A stretch of 64,000 nucleotides of DNA from Agathobaculum sp. NTUH-O15-33 (lineage in GTDB: Bacteria; Bacillota; Clostridia; Oscillospirales; Butyricicoccaceae). This document shows positions 1 to 9,300 of this stretch, in pieces. The translations under genes were made by a program, and so were the position numbers. Under the pieces are notes generated by a model. The model searched no databases. It worked only from the letters and a program-made list of their open reading frames with translations, and was not told the origin of the DNA. The DNA lies in contig NZ_CP136187.1 in NCBI RefSeq assembly GCF_033193315.1, forward strand, positions 1,798,001 through 1,862,000, written 5' to 3'. Positions within the stretch are counted from its first letter, which is position 1. Each line of letters opens with the position of its first letter.

Positions 1-52
1 CGGCAAGAAGATTCGTGATGGACTGGAACTGATGGGGAGGGAACAAAATTGA
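1..52 (+). CDS. C-terminal end of an upstream oxidoreductase subunit (partial)
   Basis: An open frame from base 2 ends at TGA 50-52 and encodes only the last 16 residues, ending GLELMGREQN. Its stop overlaps the TTG start of the next gene, so it is translationally coupled to the iron-sulfur operon that follows. In related operons the gene in this place encodes a FAD/NAD(P)-binding subunit of an HcnB or opine-oxidase type. That assignment is inference from position, because too little protein is visible to identify it. Confidence 0.5.
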   Translation, partial: GKKIRDGLELMGREQN

Positions 53-540
53 CTGGAACATTGGAGAGCACCGGCATTGCAAGCCGTGAAATGTTTGAAA
101 AGCTTCTTCCTTCCGCCGAGCGGAGGGCGAAAGGCCCCTACGCGGTGATGGAGTGCTATGAAGAAATTCCGTGCAATCCCTGCAGCACGAGTTGCCCCTG
201 CCACGCCGTCAAGATGGGTTCGCTGAACGAATGCCCCATCTGCGAATATGACGACTGCACGGGCTGCGGCAGCTGCGTCAGCCGCTGCCCCGGTCTGGCC
301 TGCTTCGTGATCAACGAAACCGTGGGAAACGGACTGATTGATATCACATTCCCCTATGAAATGCTGCCGGTACCGGAAAAGGGCGCTATCGTGCAGGCCC
401 TTGGCCGCGACGGCGCCGTGGTCGGACAGGCGGAGATCGTCCGTGTCCTTCATTCTCCCAAGCTGGACCACACCAACGTGATCACCATGCGGGTTGCGGC
501 GGAGCTCATTTATGACGCGCGCAATATCCGCTGCGAATGA
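49..540 (+). CDS. Cysteine-rich 4Fe-4S ferredoxin-like subunit of an amine/opine-type oxidoreductase
   Basis: This 163-residue protein has twelve cysteines between residues 36 and 85, including a CPIC pair, a CTGCGSC core and a CVSRCPG motif, which fit one or two [4Fe-4S] clusters of ferredoxin type. The C-terminal half (about 95-163) has no cysteine cluster and looks like a small beta-rich domain. The TTG start overlaps the preceding stop and has a GGGAGGGA Shine-Dalgarno sequence. It lies between a presumed flavoprotein and a BFD-like [2Fe-2S] protein, so it probably carries electrons between flavin subunits of one cytoplasmic complex. The domain assignment is from visible cysteine spacing; the complex membership is inference. 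Confidence 0.75.
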   Translation: MTGTLESTGIASREMFEKLLPSAERRAKGPYAVMECYEEIPCNPCSTSCPCHAVKMGSLNECPICEYDDCTGCGSCVSRCPGLACFVINETVGNGLIDITFPYEMLPVPEKGAIVQALGRDGAVVGQAEIVRVLHSPKLDHTNVITMRVAAELIYDARNIRCE

Positions 541-558
541 AAGGAGGCAGGAACCGTA

Positions 559-843
559 ATGGATGAAAGCAAAATCATCTTGTGCCGCTGCGAAAACCTG
601 ACGCTGGCCGACCTGCATAAAATGCTGGACGAGGGCATGACGTCGATGCAGGAGATCAAAAAGAAATCCCGCTGTACAATGGGCCCCTGCCAAGGACGCA
701 CCTGCAAGGAAATGATCGCGAAGGAGATCGCCAACTATTTACATAAGACGGTGGACGAGGTGGATGTACCCGTCAGCCGTATTCCGATCAAGCCCATCAC
801 GCTGGGCCAGATCTATGAGAGCATCGGAGGTGACGAGACGTGA
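559..843 (+). CDS. BFD-like [2Fe-2S]-binding subunit
   Basis: A 94-residue protein with the CxC...CxxxxC pattern of bacterioferritin-associated-ferredoxin-like domains: C9 and C11 in CRCEN, then C39 and C44 in CTMGPCQG, with C49 close by. Such domains occur as the small subunit, or as a fused domain, in heteromeric proline, hydroxyproline, sarcosine and opine dehydrogenases and in HcnA/HcnB-type enzymes. An AAAGGAGG ribosome site lies just upstream, and its stop overlaps the GTG start of the next gene by four bases. It probably transfers electrons from the flavoprotein encoded next. Confidence 0.78.
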   Translation: MDESKIILCRCENLTLADLHKMLDEGMTSMQEIKKKSRCTMGPCQGRTCKEMIAKEIANYLHKTVDEVDVPVSRIPIKPITLGQIYESIGGDET

Positions 844-1988
844 GAAAGACCGCTGACGTAGTGGTGATCGGCGGCGGTAACGCCGGCACATCGGTCGCCT
901 ACCATCTAGCAAAGCTGGGTGTAAAAAACGTAGTAGTTGTAGAGCAGCAGTATACGCCCTTCGGTGGCTCGGGCCGCTGCGCGGCGCAGTTCCGGCAGCA
1001 GTTTGCCACGGAATCCAACCTGCGGCTGGCGCTGCTCTCCACCGCTGAATTCGATGTTCTCGGTGAAGAGACCGGCTTTGGCGATCTGGAGATCGACAAG
1101 CACGGCTATCTTTTGCCGGCTTACACCCCCGAACAGGTCGAAAGCCTGAAATACAATGTGGCGATGCAGCGCGCCATGGGTATCGATTCCTATGTGCTGG
1201 ATCAAAAGCAGTGTAAAGAAACCGCCCCGTATCTGGAGGTGGGCGAGGTTCTGGCAGGCTCTTACTGCACCGGTGAAGGCGTGATTAACCCCATGAAGCT
1301 GGCGCTGGCCTATAAAAAGGGCGCGGAAGACCGTGGGGTCGAGTTCAACAACTACACATCCGTAACCGGTTTTCGGATTGAAAGCGGAAAGATCAAGGGC
1401 GTTGTGACCGACAAGGGCGAAATTGCCACGGATTGCGTCGTCAACGCCGCCGGTGAATGGGGCAAGTTTATCGGCCGCATGGCGGGCGTATCCATCCCGG
1501 TGGAACCCGAAAAACACCAGATCGTGGTGACGGAGCCGCTGGAATATATCCGCGCGCCCATGATCTATTCGCTTTACAAATACGGCACGTACATTACGCA
1601 GGTCAAGCACGGCGGCTTCCTGATGGGCTGGTCGGACCCCGACGTCGAAGCGGGCATTATCGATTTCCAGCCGGAATGGAAGTTCCTTGAAGAGCTCTCC
1701 AAGCGTATCATCGCGCAGGTACCCGCGCTGGCGAATGTGCGCATCGTCCGCCACTGGGCGGGCCAGTACGGCAACTGCCCGGACCACGGCGTGGTCGTCG
1801 GCGCGGTTCCCGAAGTGGAAGGGTTCATCTGTGCCTTGGGCTGCACGAAGGGCACCATGTTCGCTCCGGCGATCGGTATCCTAGCGGCTGAATGCGCGGT
1901 GGGAGTTGAGACCACTCTGCCCATGGAAACCCATTCGATCGACCGCTTTGCCAAGGGAAACCTTATCATCGACCCCGCGCTCCTGTAA
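840..1988 (+). CDS. FAD-dependent amine/amino-acid oxidoreductase (DAO family, beta-subunit type)
   Basis: This 382-residue protein has an N-terminal Rossmann dinucleotide-binding motif, VVVIGGGNAG, at about residues 8-16. It matches the DAO/GlyOx family that includes sarcosine oxidase beta subunit, HcnC and D-hydroxyproline dehydrogenase, with the late GCTKGTMFAP loop typical of the FAD site. The GTG start overlaps the preceding stop. The enzyme most likely oxidises a secondary amine, an N-methyl amino acid or a proline-like compound and passes electrons to the two iron-sulfur proteins encoded upstream. The downstream betaine/carnitine-type transporter suggests a quaternary or methylated amine substrate. 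The exact substrate cannot be read from sequence. Confidence 0.82.
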   Translation: MRKTADVVVIGGGNAGTSVAYHLAKLGVKNVVVVEQQYTPFGGSGRCAAQFRQQFATESNLRLALLSTAEFDVLGEETGFGDLEIDKHGYLLPAYTPEQVESLKYNVAMQRAMGIDSYVLDQKQCKETAPYLEVGEVLAGSYCTGEGVINPMKLALAYKKGAEDRGVEFNNYTSVTGFRIESGKIKGVVTDKGEIATDCVVNAAGEWGKFIGRMAGVSIPVEPEKHQIVVTEPLEYIRAPMIYSLYKYGTYITQVKHGGFLMGWSDPDVEAGIIDFQPEWKFLEELSKRIIAQVPALANVRIVRHWAGQYGNCPDHGVVVGAVPEVEGFICALGCTKGTMFAPAIGILAAECAVGVETTLPMETHSIDRFAKGNLIIDPALL

Positions 1989-2123
1989 CCAAAGCTTTTT
2001 CTGCAAGCATATTACCTACACCTTATCATGAGCGGTGCGGTATACCATACACCGGCTCACAAGCGTGAGAACTATCATTTGGGCCAACAGCGAAAACTGT
2101 TTCTTGTTGATCACAATAGAAAA

Positions 2124-2189
2124 TTACACGGCCCAAAGCGCCCCCTAGGTATCAGTTAGGTTCCCAAGGGGCGCTTGGGCTTCGTGTAA
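2124..2189 (+). promoter_or_regulatory. Long stem-loop in the leader of the BCCT transporter gene
   Basis: The arms 2124-2144 and 2168-2189 are complementary over about 20 bp. They share TTACACG at the base and AAGCGCCCC/GGGGCGCTT at the tip, with one small internal mismatch. No T-run follows, and the transporter start lies 20 bases downstream, so this is not an ordinary terminator for the oxidoreductase operon. It could be an RNA control element, a processing site or a protein-binding site. No known riboswitch is recognised. Confidence 0.55.
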
Positions 2190-2209
2190 ACCGCAAAATG
2201 AGGTATGTA

Positions 2210-3817
2210 ATGGGTAAGAAAAAAATAAAAATCGAAAAGGGTATCTTTATTCCCGGCGCGATCGTTTTAATTGCGATGATCCTGTTCGGGTTTCTATTCC
2301 TTGATAAGTTCAATGAACTCATGCTGCTGCTCTACGATGCGACCACCAAGAGCTTTGGCTGGTTCTATCTGCTATGCTCCGCGTTCCTGATTTTCTTCTG
2401 CTTGTTCGTTTGCGTCACACCGTTTGGCAAGAAGATACTCGGCGGCAAAGAAGCCAAGCCGGAGCATAATGTATTTACTTGGTGCGCAATGACCATTTGC
2501 TGCGGTATTGCCACCGCGGTCGTATTCTACGCCGTGGGCGAGCCGCTGACATATTTCCACAATCCGCCCGCGTTCACCGGGCTGGAGGCGGAAACCGCCG
2601 CCGCCGCGGTGCGCGGCATTCAGATCGCCGCGTTCCACTGGGGTTACGTCTACTACGGCATCTTTACCTTCTGGGGTCTGGTAGTGGGCTATATGGTATA
2701 CAACCATAACCTGCCGCCGCGGCCGAGTTCCGGCCTTTATCCGGTTTTAAAGGATAAGATCTACGGGCCGATCGGCAAAGTCATCGACGTGCTGTGCCTG
2801 CTGGCCCTGATCGGCGGCATGGTGACCTCTCTGGGCTTTGGCGTGCAGCAGTTCGCTTCCGGACTGGATTATGTATTTGGCATCAAGCCCAGCAACCTGA
2901 TCTTTGTGGCCACCATTTTAGTGGTGACCCTCAGCTACACCGTGTCCAGCGGACGAGGGATCAAGAAAGGCATGGCGATTATCAGTAACGTCAACGCCTA
3001 TATCTATATTGCCCTGATCGCGTTTCTATTCCTTGCCGGCCCGACGGTGTTTGAGCTGAATATGACGGTGGACGTGCTGGGTTCCACCATCAACAACTTT
3101 ATTGGCACGGCTTTGAACGCCGACGCGTTTGATGTGGGCAACGGCTGGAGCCGGGGCAATACCGTATTCTTTATGGCTTGGATCATGGCTTACGCGCCGC
3201 TGATCGGCCTGTTCCTCGCAAAGATATCACGCGGCCGCACCATTCGCCAGTTCCTGCTGGTCAATATTTTGGTGCCCGGCACCTTTGTGGTGCTTTGGTT
3301 CGTATCCTTTGGCGGCAACGCCATTTATCAGGATGCTTTCAATAATGCCAATATCATCGGCACGATCAATGAAATGGGCTTCCCGGTATCCAACTACGCG
3401 CTGCTGGGGCACCTGCCCTTGAAATCAATCACCATTCCCATCGTCATTCTCGCGCTGTTCTTCTCCTTCATCACGCTGGCCGACGCCATGACAGGCACCA
3501 TGGCCACGATGACCTGTAAGAATATCACCGAGGATGAAGCGCCTGTGCTGATCAAGGTGTTCTGGGGCCTGCTGTCCGGCGGCGCCACGATCCTGTGCCT
3601 GTTCTGCCTCGGCACCAGCGGCACCACCTCGCTGCAAAACATGAGCATTGTTTACGCTTTGCCCATTTTCCTGTTCACCATCCTCGCCGTGGTTTGCGTA
3701 TGGCGGATGATGAACGGTACGGTCGACAAGGAAATGGAACAACTGGCAAAGCAGGCGAAAAAGGCTGCGCCGGTCTCCGCTAAGACCGCGGCAAAGGAAG
3801 AAGCGGCGGCCCCGTAA
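2210..3817 (+). CDS. BCCT-family betaine/carnitine/choline transporter
   Basis: About 535 residues with roughly twelve hydrophobic segments and the family's characteristic blocks: the FHWGYVYYGIFTFWG region, followed by NLPPRPSSGLYPVL, and the GWSRGNTVFFMAWIMAYAP segment that corresponds to the conserved tryptophan-rich BCCT signature. The tail is lysine- and alanine-rich. An ATG at 2198 is possible, but ATG 2210 is preferred because GAGG sits seven bases before it and its product begins with a basic cytoplasmic start. BCCT carriers import quaternary ammonium compounds with sodium or protons, or by exchange. Its position after the flavoprotein operon suggests that it supplies that enzyme's substrate, which is inference. 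Confidence 0.88.
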   Translation: MGKKKIKIEKGIFIPGAIVLIAMILFGFLFLDKFNELMLLLYDATTKSFGWFYLLCSAFLIFFCLFVCVTPFGKKILGGKEAKPEHNVFTWCAMTICCGIATAVVFYAVGEPLTYFHNPPAFTGLEAETAAAAVRGIQIAAFHWGYVYYGIFTFWGLVVGYMVYNHNLPPRPSSGLYPVLKDKIYGPIGKVIDVLCLLALIGGMVTSLGFGVQQFASGLDYVFGIKPSNLIFVATILVVTLSYTVSSGRGIKKGMAIISNVNAYIYIALIAFLFLAGPTVFELNMTVDVLGSTINNFIGTALNADAFDVGNGWSRGNTVFFMAWIMAYAPLIGLFLAKISRGRTIRQFLLVNILVPGTFVVLWFVSFGGNAIYQDAFNNANIIGTINEMGFPVSNYALLGHLPLKSITIPIVILALFFSFITLADAMTGTMATMTCKNITEDEAPVLIKVFWGLLSGGATILCLFCLGTSGTTSLQNMSIVYALPIFLFTILAVVCVWRMMNGTVDKEMEQLAKQAKKAAPVSAKTAAKEEAAAP

Positions 3818-3833
3818 AAGAGAAATACATCAA

Positions 3834-3872
3834 AAAAAGCTGCCCTTCCTAAAAGGAGGGCAGCTTTTTTCT
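3834..3872. terminator. Bidirectional terminator between convergent genes
   Basis: A GC-rich stem (AAGCTGCCC...GGGCAGCTT) is flanked by an A-run on the left and a T-run on the right. It ends at the stop of the minus-strand thioesterase and lies 16 bases past the transporter stop, so it can end both transcripts. Confidence 0.88.
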
Positions 3873-4285
3873 TAAGATTCTGCTTGCGCGGCGGTTACAA
3901 ACACCTCGTGCAGTTCCGGCCAAACGCGGCGGAGCGCCACGGGCTTGCCCGTTCGATCGGTAAAGCAATGGCTGGTCTCGCCGGTACAGCATAGGATGCC
4001 GGTGGCTTTGTTATACACCTCGTAGGCGAGGAAAAGCTTAACGCCGGTGTAACCGGTGACGCGCGCGGCGACCTGCACCACATCCCCGAAACGGGTCGAC
4101 GCCTTGTAGGACGCGTTTGCCGTTAACACCGGGCTGCCGATCCCTTGCTGCTCGATTTCCTCATAAGGATAGCCGAGGTATTCCAGCAAAGCCACCCGCG
4201 CTTCCTCAAACCAGCGGATATAGTTGGAGTGGTGTGTGATGCCCATGCCGTCCGATTCGTAATATTGGACCTTATGCTCGTACAA
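3872..4285 (-). CDS. YbgC/FadM-type acyl-CoA thioesterase
   Basis: A 137-residue single hot-dog-fold (4HBT) protein. The N-terminal block VQYYESDGMGITHHSNYIRWFEEAR carries the conserved Asp and the HxNY signature of the YbgC/FadM family, and the protein length is typical. It hydrolyses acyl-CoA or acyl-ACP thioesters in the cytoplasm; chain-length preference cannot be predicted. The start is TTG, supported by an AAAGGAG site nine bases upstream. The gene stands alone, with a shared terminator behind it and a dispersed repeat in front of it. Confidence 0.85.
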   Translation of the reverse strand: MYEHKVQYYESDGMGITHHSNYIRWFEEARVALLEYLGYPYEEIEQQGIGSPVLTANASYKASTRFGDVVQVAARVTGYTGVKLFLAYEVYNKATGILCCTGETSHCFTDRTGKPVALRRVWPELHEVFVTAAQAES

Positions 4286-4327
4286 ATTGCAGCGCTCCTT
4301 TAATTTACGGGTTCATAGTCGGGGCTG

Positions 4328-4578
4328 TTAAATAAGTTCTCACAAATGAATAGAAAACTATTGCAAAGCGAAAAATGCTGCTAATTTTGTCATTCTGAGG
4401 AGCGAAGCGACGAGACCGTAGTCTGCTATCCTTAATCTGCCGCTTGGTGGCATTTTAATGAGTGCGAATCTCGCGCGAACGCGCGAAATTTATGCTGGGA
4501 ACGCGCGTTCGCGCGAGATTCTTCACTTCGTTCAGAATGACATGTGGGTACTCTTCTATTTTGCAACAGTTTTTTTAT
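4328..4578. repeat. Dispersed MITE-like repeat, copy 1 (with internal insert)
   Basis: This fills most of the 304-base gap between the thioesterase and purL. It shares with 9301-9494 the left end (AAATAAGTT, CACAAATGAATAGAAAAC), the core GTCATTCTGAGGAGCGAAGC and the right end (ACTCTTCTATTTTG, AACAGTTTTTTT). Its ends are imperfect inverted repeats around AAAACTNTTGCAAA. This copy carries about 60 extra internal bases and a perfect 19-bp inverted repeat of CGCG-rich sequence at 4467-4520. It has no coding capacity. Confidence 0.8.
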
Positions 4579-4589
4579 AGCCTCTCTCT

Positions 4590-7500
4590 TTACTTAAAGT
4601 ATTTTACGCCGTTTTCAAAGATCGGCTGATACTTGTTGCCGTAAATGTTGCGGCCGACAAACGGGCTGTAGCGTTCGGTGTGGCCCATCTTGCCCAGCAC
4701 GCGGCCATCCGGGCTGGTAATGCCTTCAATCGCGCACATCGAACCGTTCGGGTTCCATGCGATGTCCATGGAGGGCTTGCCCATCGCATCGACGTACTGA
4801 AGCGCGACCTGTCCGTTTGCGATCAGCTCATCGATTACATGCTGCGGCGCGACAAAGCGGCCCTCGCCGTGGGAAACGGCGATCGCGTGCATTTCGCCCA
4901 CCTCGCAGGAGGACAGCCAAGGCGACTTGACCGAAGCCACGCGCGTGTTCACATAACGCGACTGGTGGCGGCCGATTAGATTAAAGGTAAGCGTCGGATC
5001 GTCCGGCGTCATTTCGCTGCGAATCTCGCCGTAAGGCACAAGGCCGAGCTTGATGAGCGCTTGGAAGCCGTTGCAGATGCCGAGCATCAGGCCGTCGCGG
5101 CGGTGGAGCAGCTCGTGGATACCATCCTCGATGCCGGGGCCGCGCAGGAAAGAGGCGATGAACTTGCCCGAGCCGTCGGGTTCGTCGCCGCCCGAGAAGC
5201 CGCCCGGCAGAATGACCATCTGCGCGCGGCGGATCGCCTGCTCCAGCTGCTCGGCCGACTCGGCGAGCGCAGCGGGCGAATAGTTGCGCACGACGATGAC
5301 CTCCGCCGCGCCGCCCGCGTTTTCCACGGCGCGCGCGGTGTCGTACTCACAGTTGGTGCCGGGGAAGACCGGAATGACCGCAAGCGGCTTCGCCGTTTTG
5401 ATGGCGGGCGCCGCGGCGCCGCGCGCAGCGAAAGATACGGCTTGAAGGTGTTCATCCTCGGCGGGCGCCTTGGTCGCAAACACGCTTTCCAGTTTGCCCT
5501 CAAAGGCGGCGGTCAATTCGTCAAGCGATACCCGCTCGCCAAAGGCGCAGACCGCTTCGTCGCCCGTCGTATGGCCGACCAGCCAGCAGGCGGGCAGCGG
5601 CTCGGTCGCTTCGAGCAGGATGCCGCCGAAGTTTTTCAGGAACAGCGCTTCCGCCGGGAAGCCCTCGTCAAACGCAAAGCCGACGCGGTTGCCGAGCGCC
5701 ATCTTGCACACGCCCTCGGCCACGCCGCCCACGGATAGCGCCCAAGCGGAAACCGCCTTGCCGGAAGCGATCAGATCGGCGGCTTCGTTCCACATCTGCA
5801 TGATCGTCGCGTAATCGGGCGAGCCGTCCGGCAGGTAGGAAGCGTCAAGCAGGTAGACCGGATGCCCGGCGGCCTTGAATTCGGGCGAGATCAGCCGGCC
5901 CGCGTCCTGCGGCGCGATCGCGAAGGAAACAAGCGTGGGGGGCACGTCCATCTCGTCAAACGAGCCGGACATGGAATCCTTGCCGCCGATGGCCGCGAGG
6001 CACAGCTCCTCCTGCGCGTTATACGCGCCGAGCAGGGCGGAAAGCGGCTTGCCGAAGCGCTTCGGATCGCGTCCCAAACGCTCAAAATACTCTTGGAAGG
6101 TGAGATAGGCGGTCTCGTAATCGCAGCCCGCCGCGACGAGCTTGGCCACCGATTCAATGACCGCGCACGAAGCGCCGAGGAAGGGATTTTCAGCGGTGAA
6201 ATAAGGATCAAAGCCGAACGCCATGACAGAGGCGGTCGCGCACTGACCCGACTGCGCGGGCAGCGTGGCGGCCATGACCTGCGTGGGCGTTAGCTGATAT
6301 TTGCCGCCAAAGGGCATAAAGACGGAGTTGGCGCCGATCGAACCGTCAAACCGCTCGACAAGGCCGCGCTCCAGACAAATGCCGAGCGTTGCGGCGTGCG
6401 CAAGCAGCTTGTCGCGCATGGTGTCGCCCGCGGGCGCGCACTCGATGGAAGGCGCGGGCAGGGGGGCGATCTCGGCCGTTACATGCTTGGCGCAACCGTT
6501 TGTATTAAGGAAATCGCGCGAAACATCGGCAATCATCACGCCGTTCCACGTCATGCGCAGACGGTTTCGATCGGTCACGGTCGCGACGACGACCGCCTCG
6601 ATATTTTCCTTCGCGGCTTCTGCGATAAATTTATCCGCATTTTCAGGCGCGACGACGACGGCCATGCGTTCCTGCGATTCGGAGATCGCAAGCTCGGTGC
6701 CGTCCAGACCGTCATACTTCTTGGGCACCTTGTCCAGATCGATGTCAAGGCCGTCGGCCAGCTCGCCGATGGCAACCGATACGCCGCCCGCGCCAAAATC
6801 GTTGCAGCGGCGAATCATGCGGGTGACCTCGCCGTTGCGGAACAGGCGCTGGATTTTGCGTTCCTCGGGCGGGTTGCCCTTCTGCACTTCCGCGCCGCAG
6901 GATTCGAGCGACTGGTCGGTGTGCTTTTGGAGGAGCCGGTCGCGCCGCCGCAGCCGTCGCGGCCGGTTTTGCCGCCGAGCAGGATGACGATATCGCCCGG
7001 ATCGGGCACTTCGCGCACGACGTTTTCCGCCGGCGCCGCGCCCACGACCGCGCCGATCTCCATACGCTTGGCAACGTAGCCGGGGTGATAAATCTCATGC
7101 ACAAGACCGGTGGCAAGGCCGATCTGGTTGCCGTAGGACGAATAACCCGCCGCCGCCGTCTGGCACAGCTTGCGCTGGGGCAGCTTATGGGCAAGGGTGT
7201 CGGAAAGGGGCACGGTCGGATCGCCCGCGCCGGTCACGCGCATGGCCTGATAAACGTAGGAACGGCCGGAGAGCGGGTCGCGGATCGCGCCGCCCAGACA
7301 GGTGGCCGCACCGCCGAAGGGCTCGATCTCGGTCGGGTGGTTGTGGGTCTCGTTTTTGAACATCAGCAGCCAGTCCTCGAAGTGCTGGTCCACCAACGCC
7401 TTGACGCGGATCGAACAGGCGTTGATCTCTTCGGACTCGTCCAGATTTTTGAGGTAGCCGCGCTTTTTCAGCACCTTGGCCGCGGCGGTGGCGATATCCA

Positions 7501-8320
7501 TCAGCGTGACCGGGCGCTTGCTCGCCTTTTCCTCGCCGTACACCTCGACACGGGCGGCAAGGTAGCGGTCAAACGCCTGCTGCACCATCGGATCGTCGAT
7601 CTGAACGCCGTCGATCTCGGTCAGGAAGGTGGTGTGGCGGCAGTGATCCGACCAATAGGTATCGACCATGCGCACCTCGGTGATGGTCGGGTCGCGCTTT
7701 TCCTCGTTTGCAAAGTAGCTTTGCAGGAATTTCAGATCGTCCAGATCCATGGCAAGGCCCATGCCGGACAGCAGGTCGCGCAGGTCGTTTTCGTCCATAT
7801 GCGTAAAGCCGGTGACCGAGGCGACCGAAGAGGGGATCGCGTATTCGACAAAAAGCGTTTCCGGCTTGTCCATCGAAGCCTCGCGGGCGTCGACCGGGTT
7901 GATGAGATAGCCGCGGATCTTGTCGAGATCGTCAGCCGTGAGCGCGCCTTCCAGCACATAGACCTTTGCCGCCGCGACGCGCGGTCGGTCGCCGCCGGTC
8001 AGCAGCTGGATACACTGGGCGCAGGAATCCGCGCGCTGGTCAAACTGGCCGGGCAGCGGCTCAGCGGCAAGGATCGTGTGCGGGCCCTCCGGCCGCGCGA
8101 AGTCTTCGTCAAAGCACAGATCGGCCATGGGTTCGGAAAAGACGATGCGCTTGGCGCGTTCGTAGTGCTGCGGCGCAAGGCCCTCGACATCGTACCGGCA
8201 CAGGGTGCGCACGTGCGTCAGCCGCTCAATGCCTAGAAGGTCGCGCAGGCTCTGGCACAGGCCGCGCGCTTCCACATCAAACCCGGGCTTTTTTTCGGAA
8301 TAGCAACGAAAAACGCTCAT
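4590..8320 (-). CDS. purL: Phosphoribosylformylglycinamidine synthase, long form, broken by one apparent frameshift
   Basis: Catalyses ATP- and glutamine-dependent conversion of FGAR to FGAM in purine synthesis. The frame runs 8320 to about 6925 and continues in another frame from about 6925 to 4590; together they give about 1243 residues, the normal length of clostridial single-chain PurL. The N-terminal part holds the GGKTGRDGCGGATGSSK motif, the middle part the FGAM-synthase ATP-binding halves, and the C-terminus a glutamine amidotransferase domain with the nucleophile in GICNGFQ. The break lies at an A4 run (TTTT at 6925-6928 on the plus strand); adding one base restores the expected HTDQSLESCGAEVQKGN. 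Start at 8320 is chosen because MSVFRCYSEKKPGFDVEA matches family N-termini and AGAGGA precedes it. The frameshift is probably a sequencing error. Confidence 0.93.
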
Positions 8321-8368
8321 ATTCTTTAGTCCTCTCATCATAAAAACTCAAATTTCGCTAATATATTT

Positions 8369-8397
8369 ATTCTACCTGCTTTTCCTCTATAAATCAA
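8369..8397 (-). promoter_or_regulatory. purL promoter
   Basis: Reading the minus strand, TTGATT and TAGAAT are separated by 17 bases, and the -10 lies about 48 bases before the purL start. No purine riboswitch or PurR-box-like sequence was recognised in the short leader. Confidence 0.6.
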
Positions 8398-8419
8398 TCG
8401 GTGAGGCAGACAAATTCCT

Positions 8420-8447
8420 TTGAAATTATGAAGAAAACGTGTATAAT
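8420..8447 (+). promoter_or_regulatory. rpe promoter
   Basis: TTGAAA and a perfect TATAAT are separated by 16 bases. This promoter is divergent from the purL promoter and would give an rpe leader of about 145 bases that contains two strong hairpins. Confidence 0.75.
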
Positions 8448-8457
8448 AAAGTCAAAG

Positions 8458-8546
8458 GGGAGCGGGCGCGGGACGATACCGCCCCGCGCGCCGCTCCCGT
8501 ATCTAAAAAAAGCGGCCCGGAGCCGGCCGGACGCCGGGAGCCGCTT
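8458..8546 (+). promoter_or_regulatory. Two tandem GC-rich hairpins in the rpe leader
   Basis: The first hairpin pairs GGGAGCGG at 8458 with CCGCTCCC ending at 8498. The second pairs AAGCGGC at 8510 with GCCGCTT ending at 8546. Seven A bases, but no T-run, lie between them, so neither is a classical terminator on the plus strand. They may act as a leader RNA structure. No known riboswitch class was recognised. Confidence 0.5.
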
Positions 8547-8598
8547 ACCATCAAATTATGCCGCGCAAGGCCGCGCGGTCACAGGAGGAATATAAAAT

Positions 8599-9282
8599 AT
8601 GGAAATCAAATTATCGCCGTCCATCCTTTCGGCGGATTTCGCCAACCTCGCGCGGGATATCAAGGTCGCGACCGACGCGGGCGCGGAATATGTCCACGTG
8701 GACGTTATGGACGGTCACTTTGTGCCCAATATTACGATTGGCGCGCCGGTCGTCAAAGCGCTGCGTAAGGCGACCGACAAGGTGCTCGACGTGCACCTGA
8801 TGATCTCCGACCCCGATCAGTACTTAGATGATTTTATCGCCGCGGGCTCCGATATCATCACCGTGCATTACGAATCGAACGGCGATACGCTGGAGCAGCT
8901 CAAAAAGATCCGCGCCGCGGGCGTGAAGGCGGCTTGCACGATCAAGCCCGGTACCGATGCTACCGTGCTGTTCCCGCTGCTGCCGCACTGCGATATGGTG
9001 CTGATTATGACCGTGGAGCCGGGCTTTGGCGGGCAGGGCTTTATCCCGGAATGTATGGATAAGATCAAGGCCGTCCGCGCGGAAATTCAGAAAAACGGCT
9101 ATGCGTGCGAGTTGGAGATCGACGGCGGCGCAAAGCTATCCAATACCGCCGATATCGTCGCGGCGGGCGCGGATGTGATCGTCGCCGGTTCCGCCGTGTT
9201 CGGCGGCGATATTGCCGGTAATGTCAAGGCGTTCCATGACGTGTTTGAGCAAGGCGCCGCCAAGGCGGGCTGGAGCAAGTAA
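8599..9282 (+). CDS. rpe: Ribulose-phosphate 3-epimerase
   Basis: A 227-residue TIM-barrel enzyme that interconverts ribulose 5-phosphate and xylulose 5-phosphate in the pentose phosphate pathway. Diagnostic blocks are SPSILSADFANL at the N-terminus, the metal-binding HVDVMDGHFVPN, the DVHLMI histidine block, MTVEPGFGGQ and the phosphate-binding DGGAK and AGSAVFGG. An AGGAGG site lies 11 bases before the ATG. It is transcribed as a single gene from a promoter at 8420-8447, with a long structured leader. Confidence 0.96.
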   Translation: MEIKLSPSILSADFANLARDIKVATDAGAEYVHVDVMDGHFVPNITIGAPVVKALRKATDKVLDVHLMISDPDQYLDDFIAAGSDIITVHYESNGDTLEQLKKIRAAGVKAACTIKPGTDATVLFPLLPHCDMVLIMTVEPGFGGQGFIPECMDKIKAVRAEIQKNGYACELEIDGGAKLSNTADIVAAGADVIVAGSAVFGGDIAGNVKAFHDVFEQGAAKAGWSK

Positions 9283-9300
9283 ATCGTCATACGAGAAGCA

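Noticed and set aside
4590..8320. purL read as two separate genes or as programmed frameshifting
   Set aside because: The parts do not match the PurS/PurQ/PurL small-gene arrangement, and the A4 site is not a standard slippery heptamer. A one-base sequencing loss explains it better, given similar breaks elsewhere.
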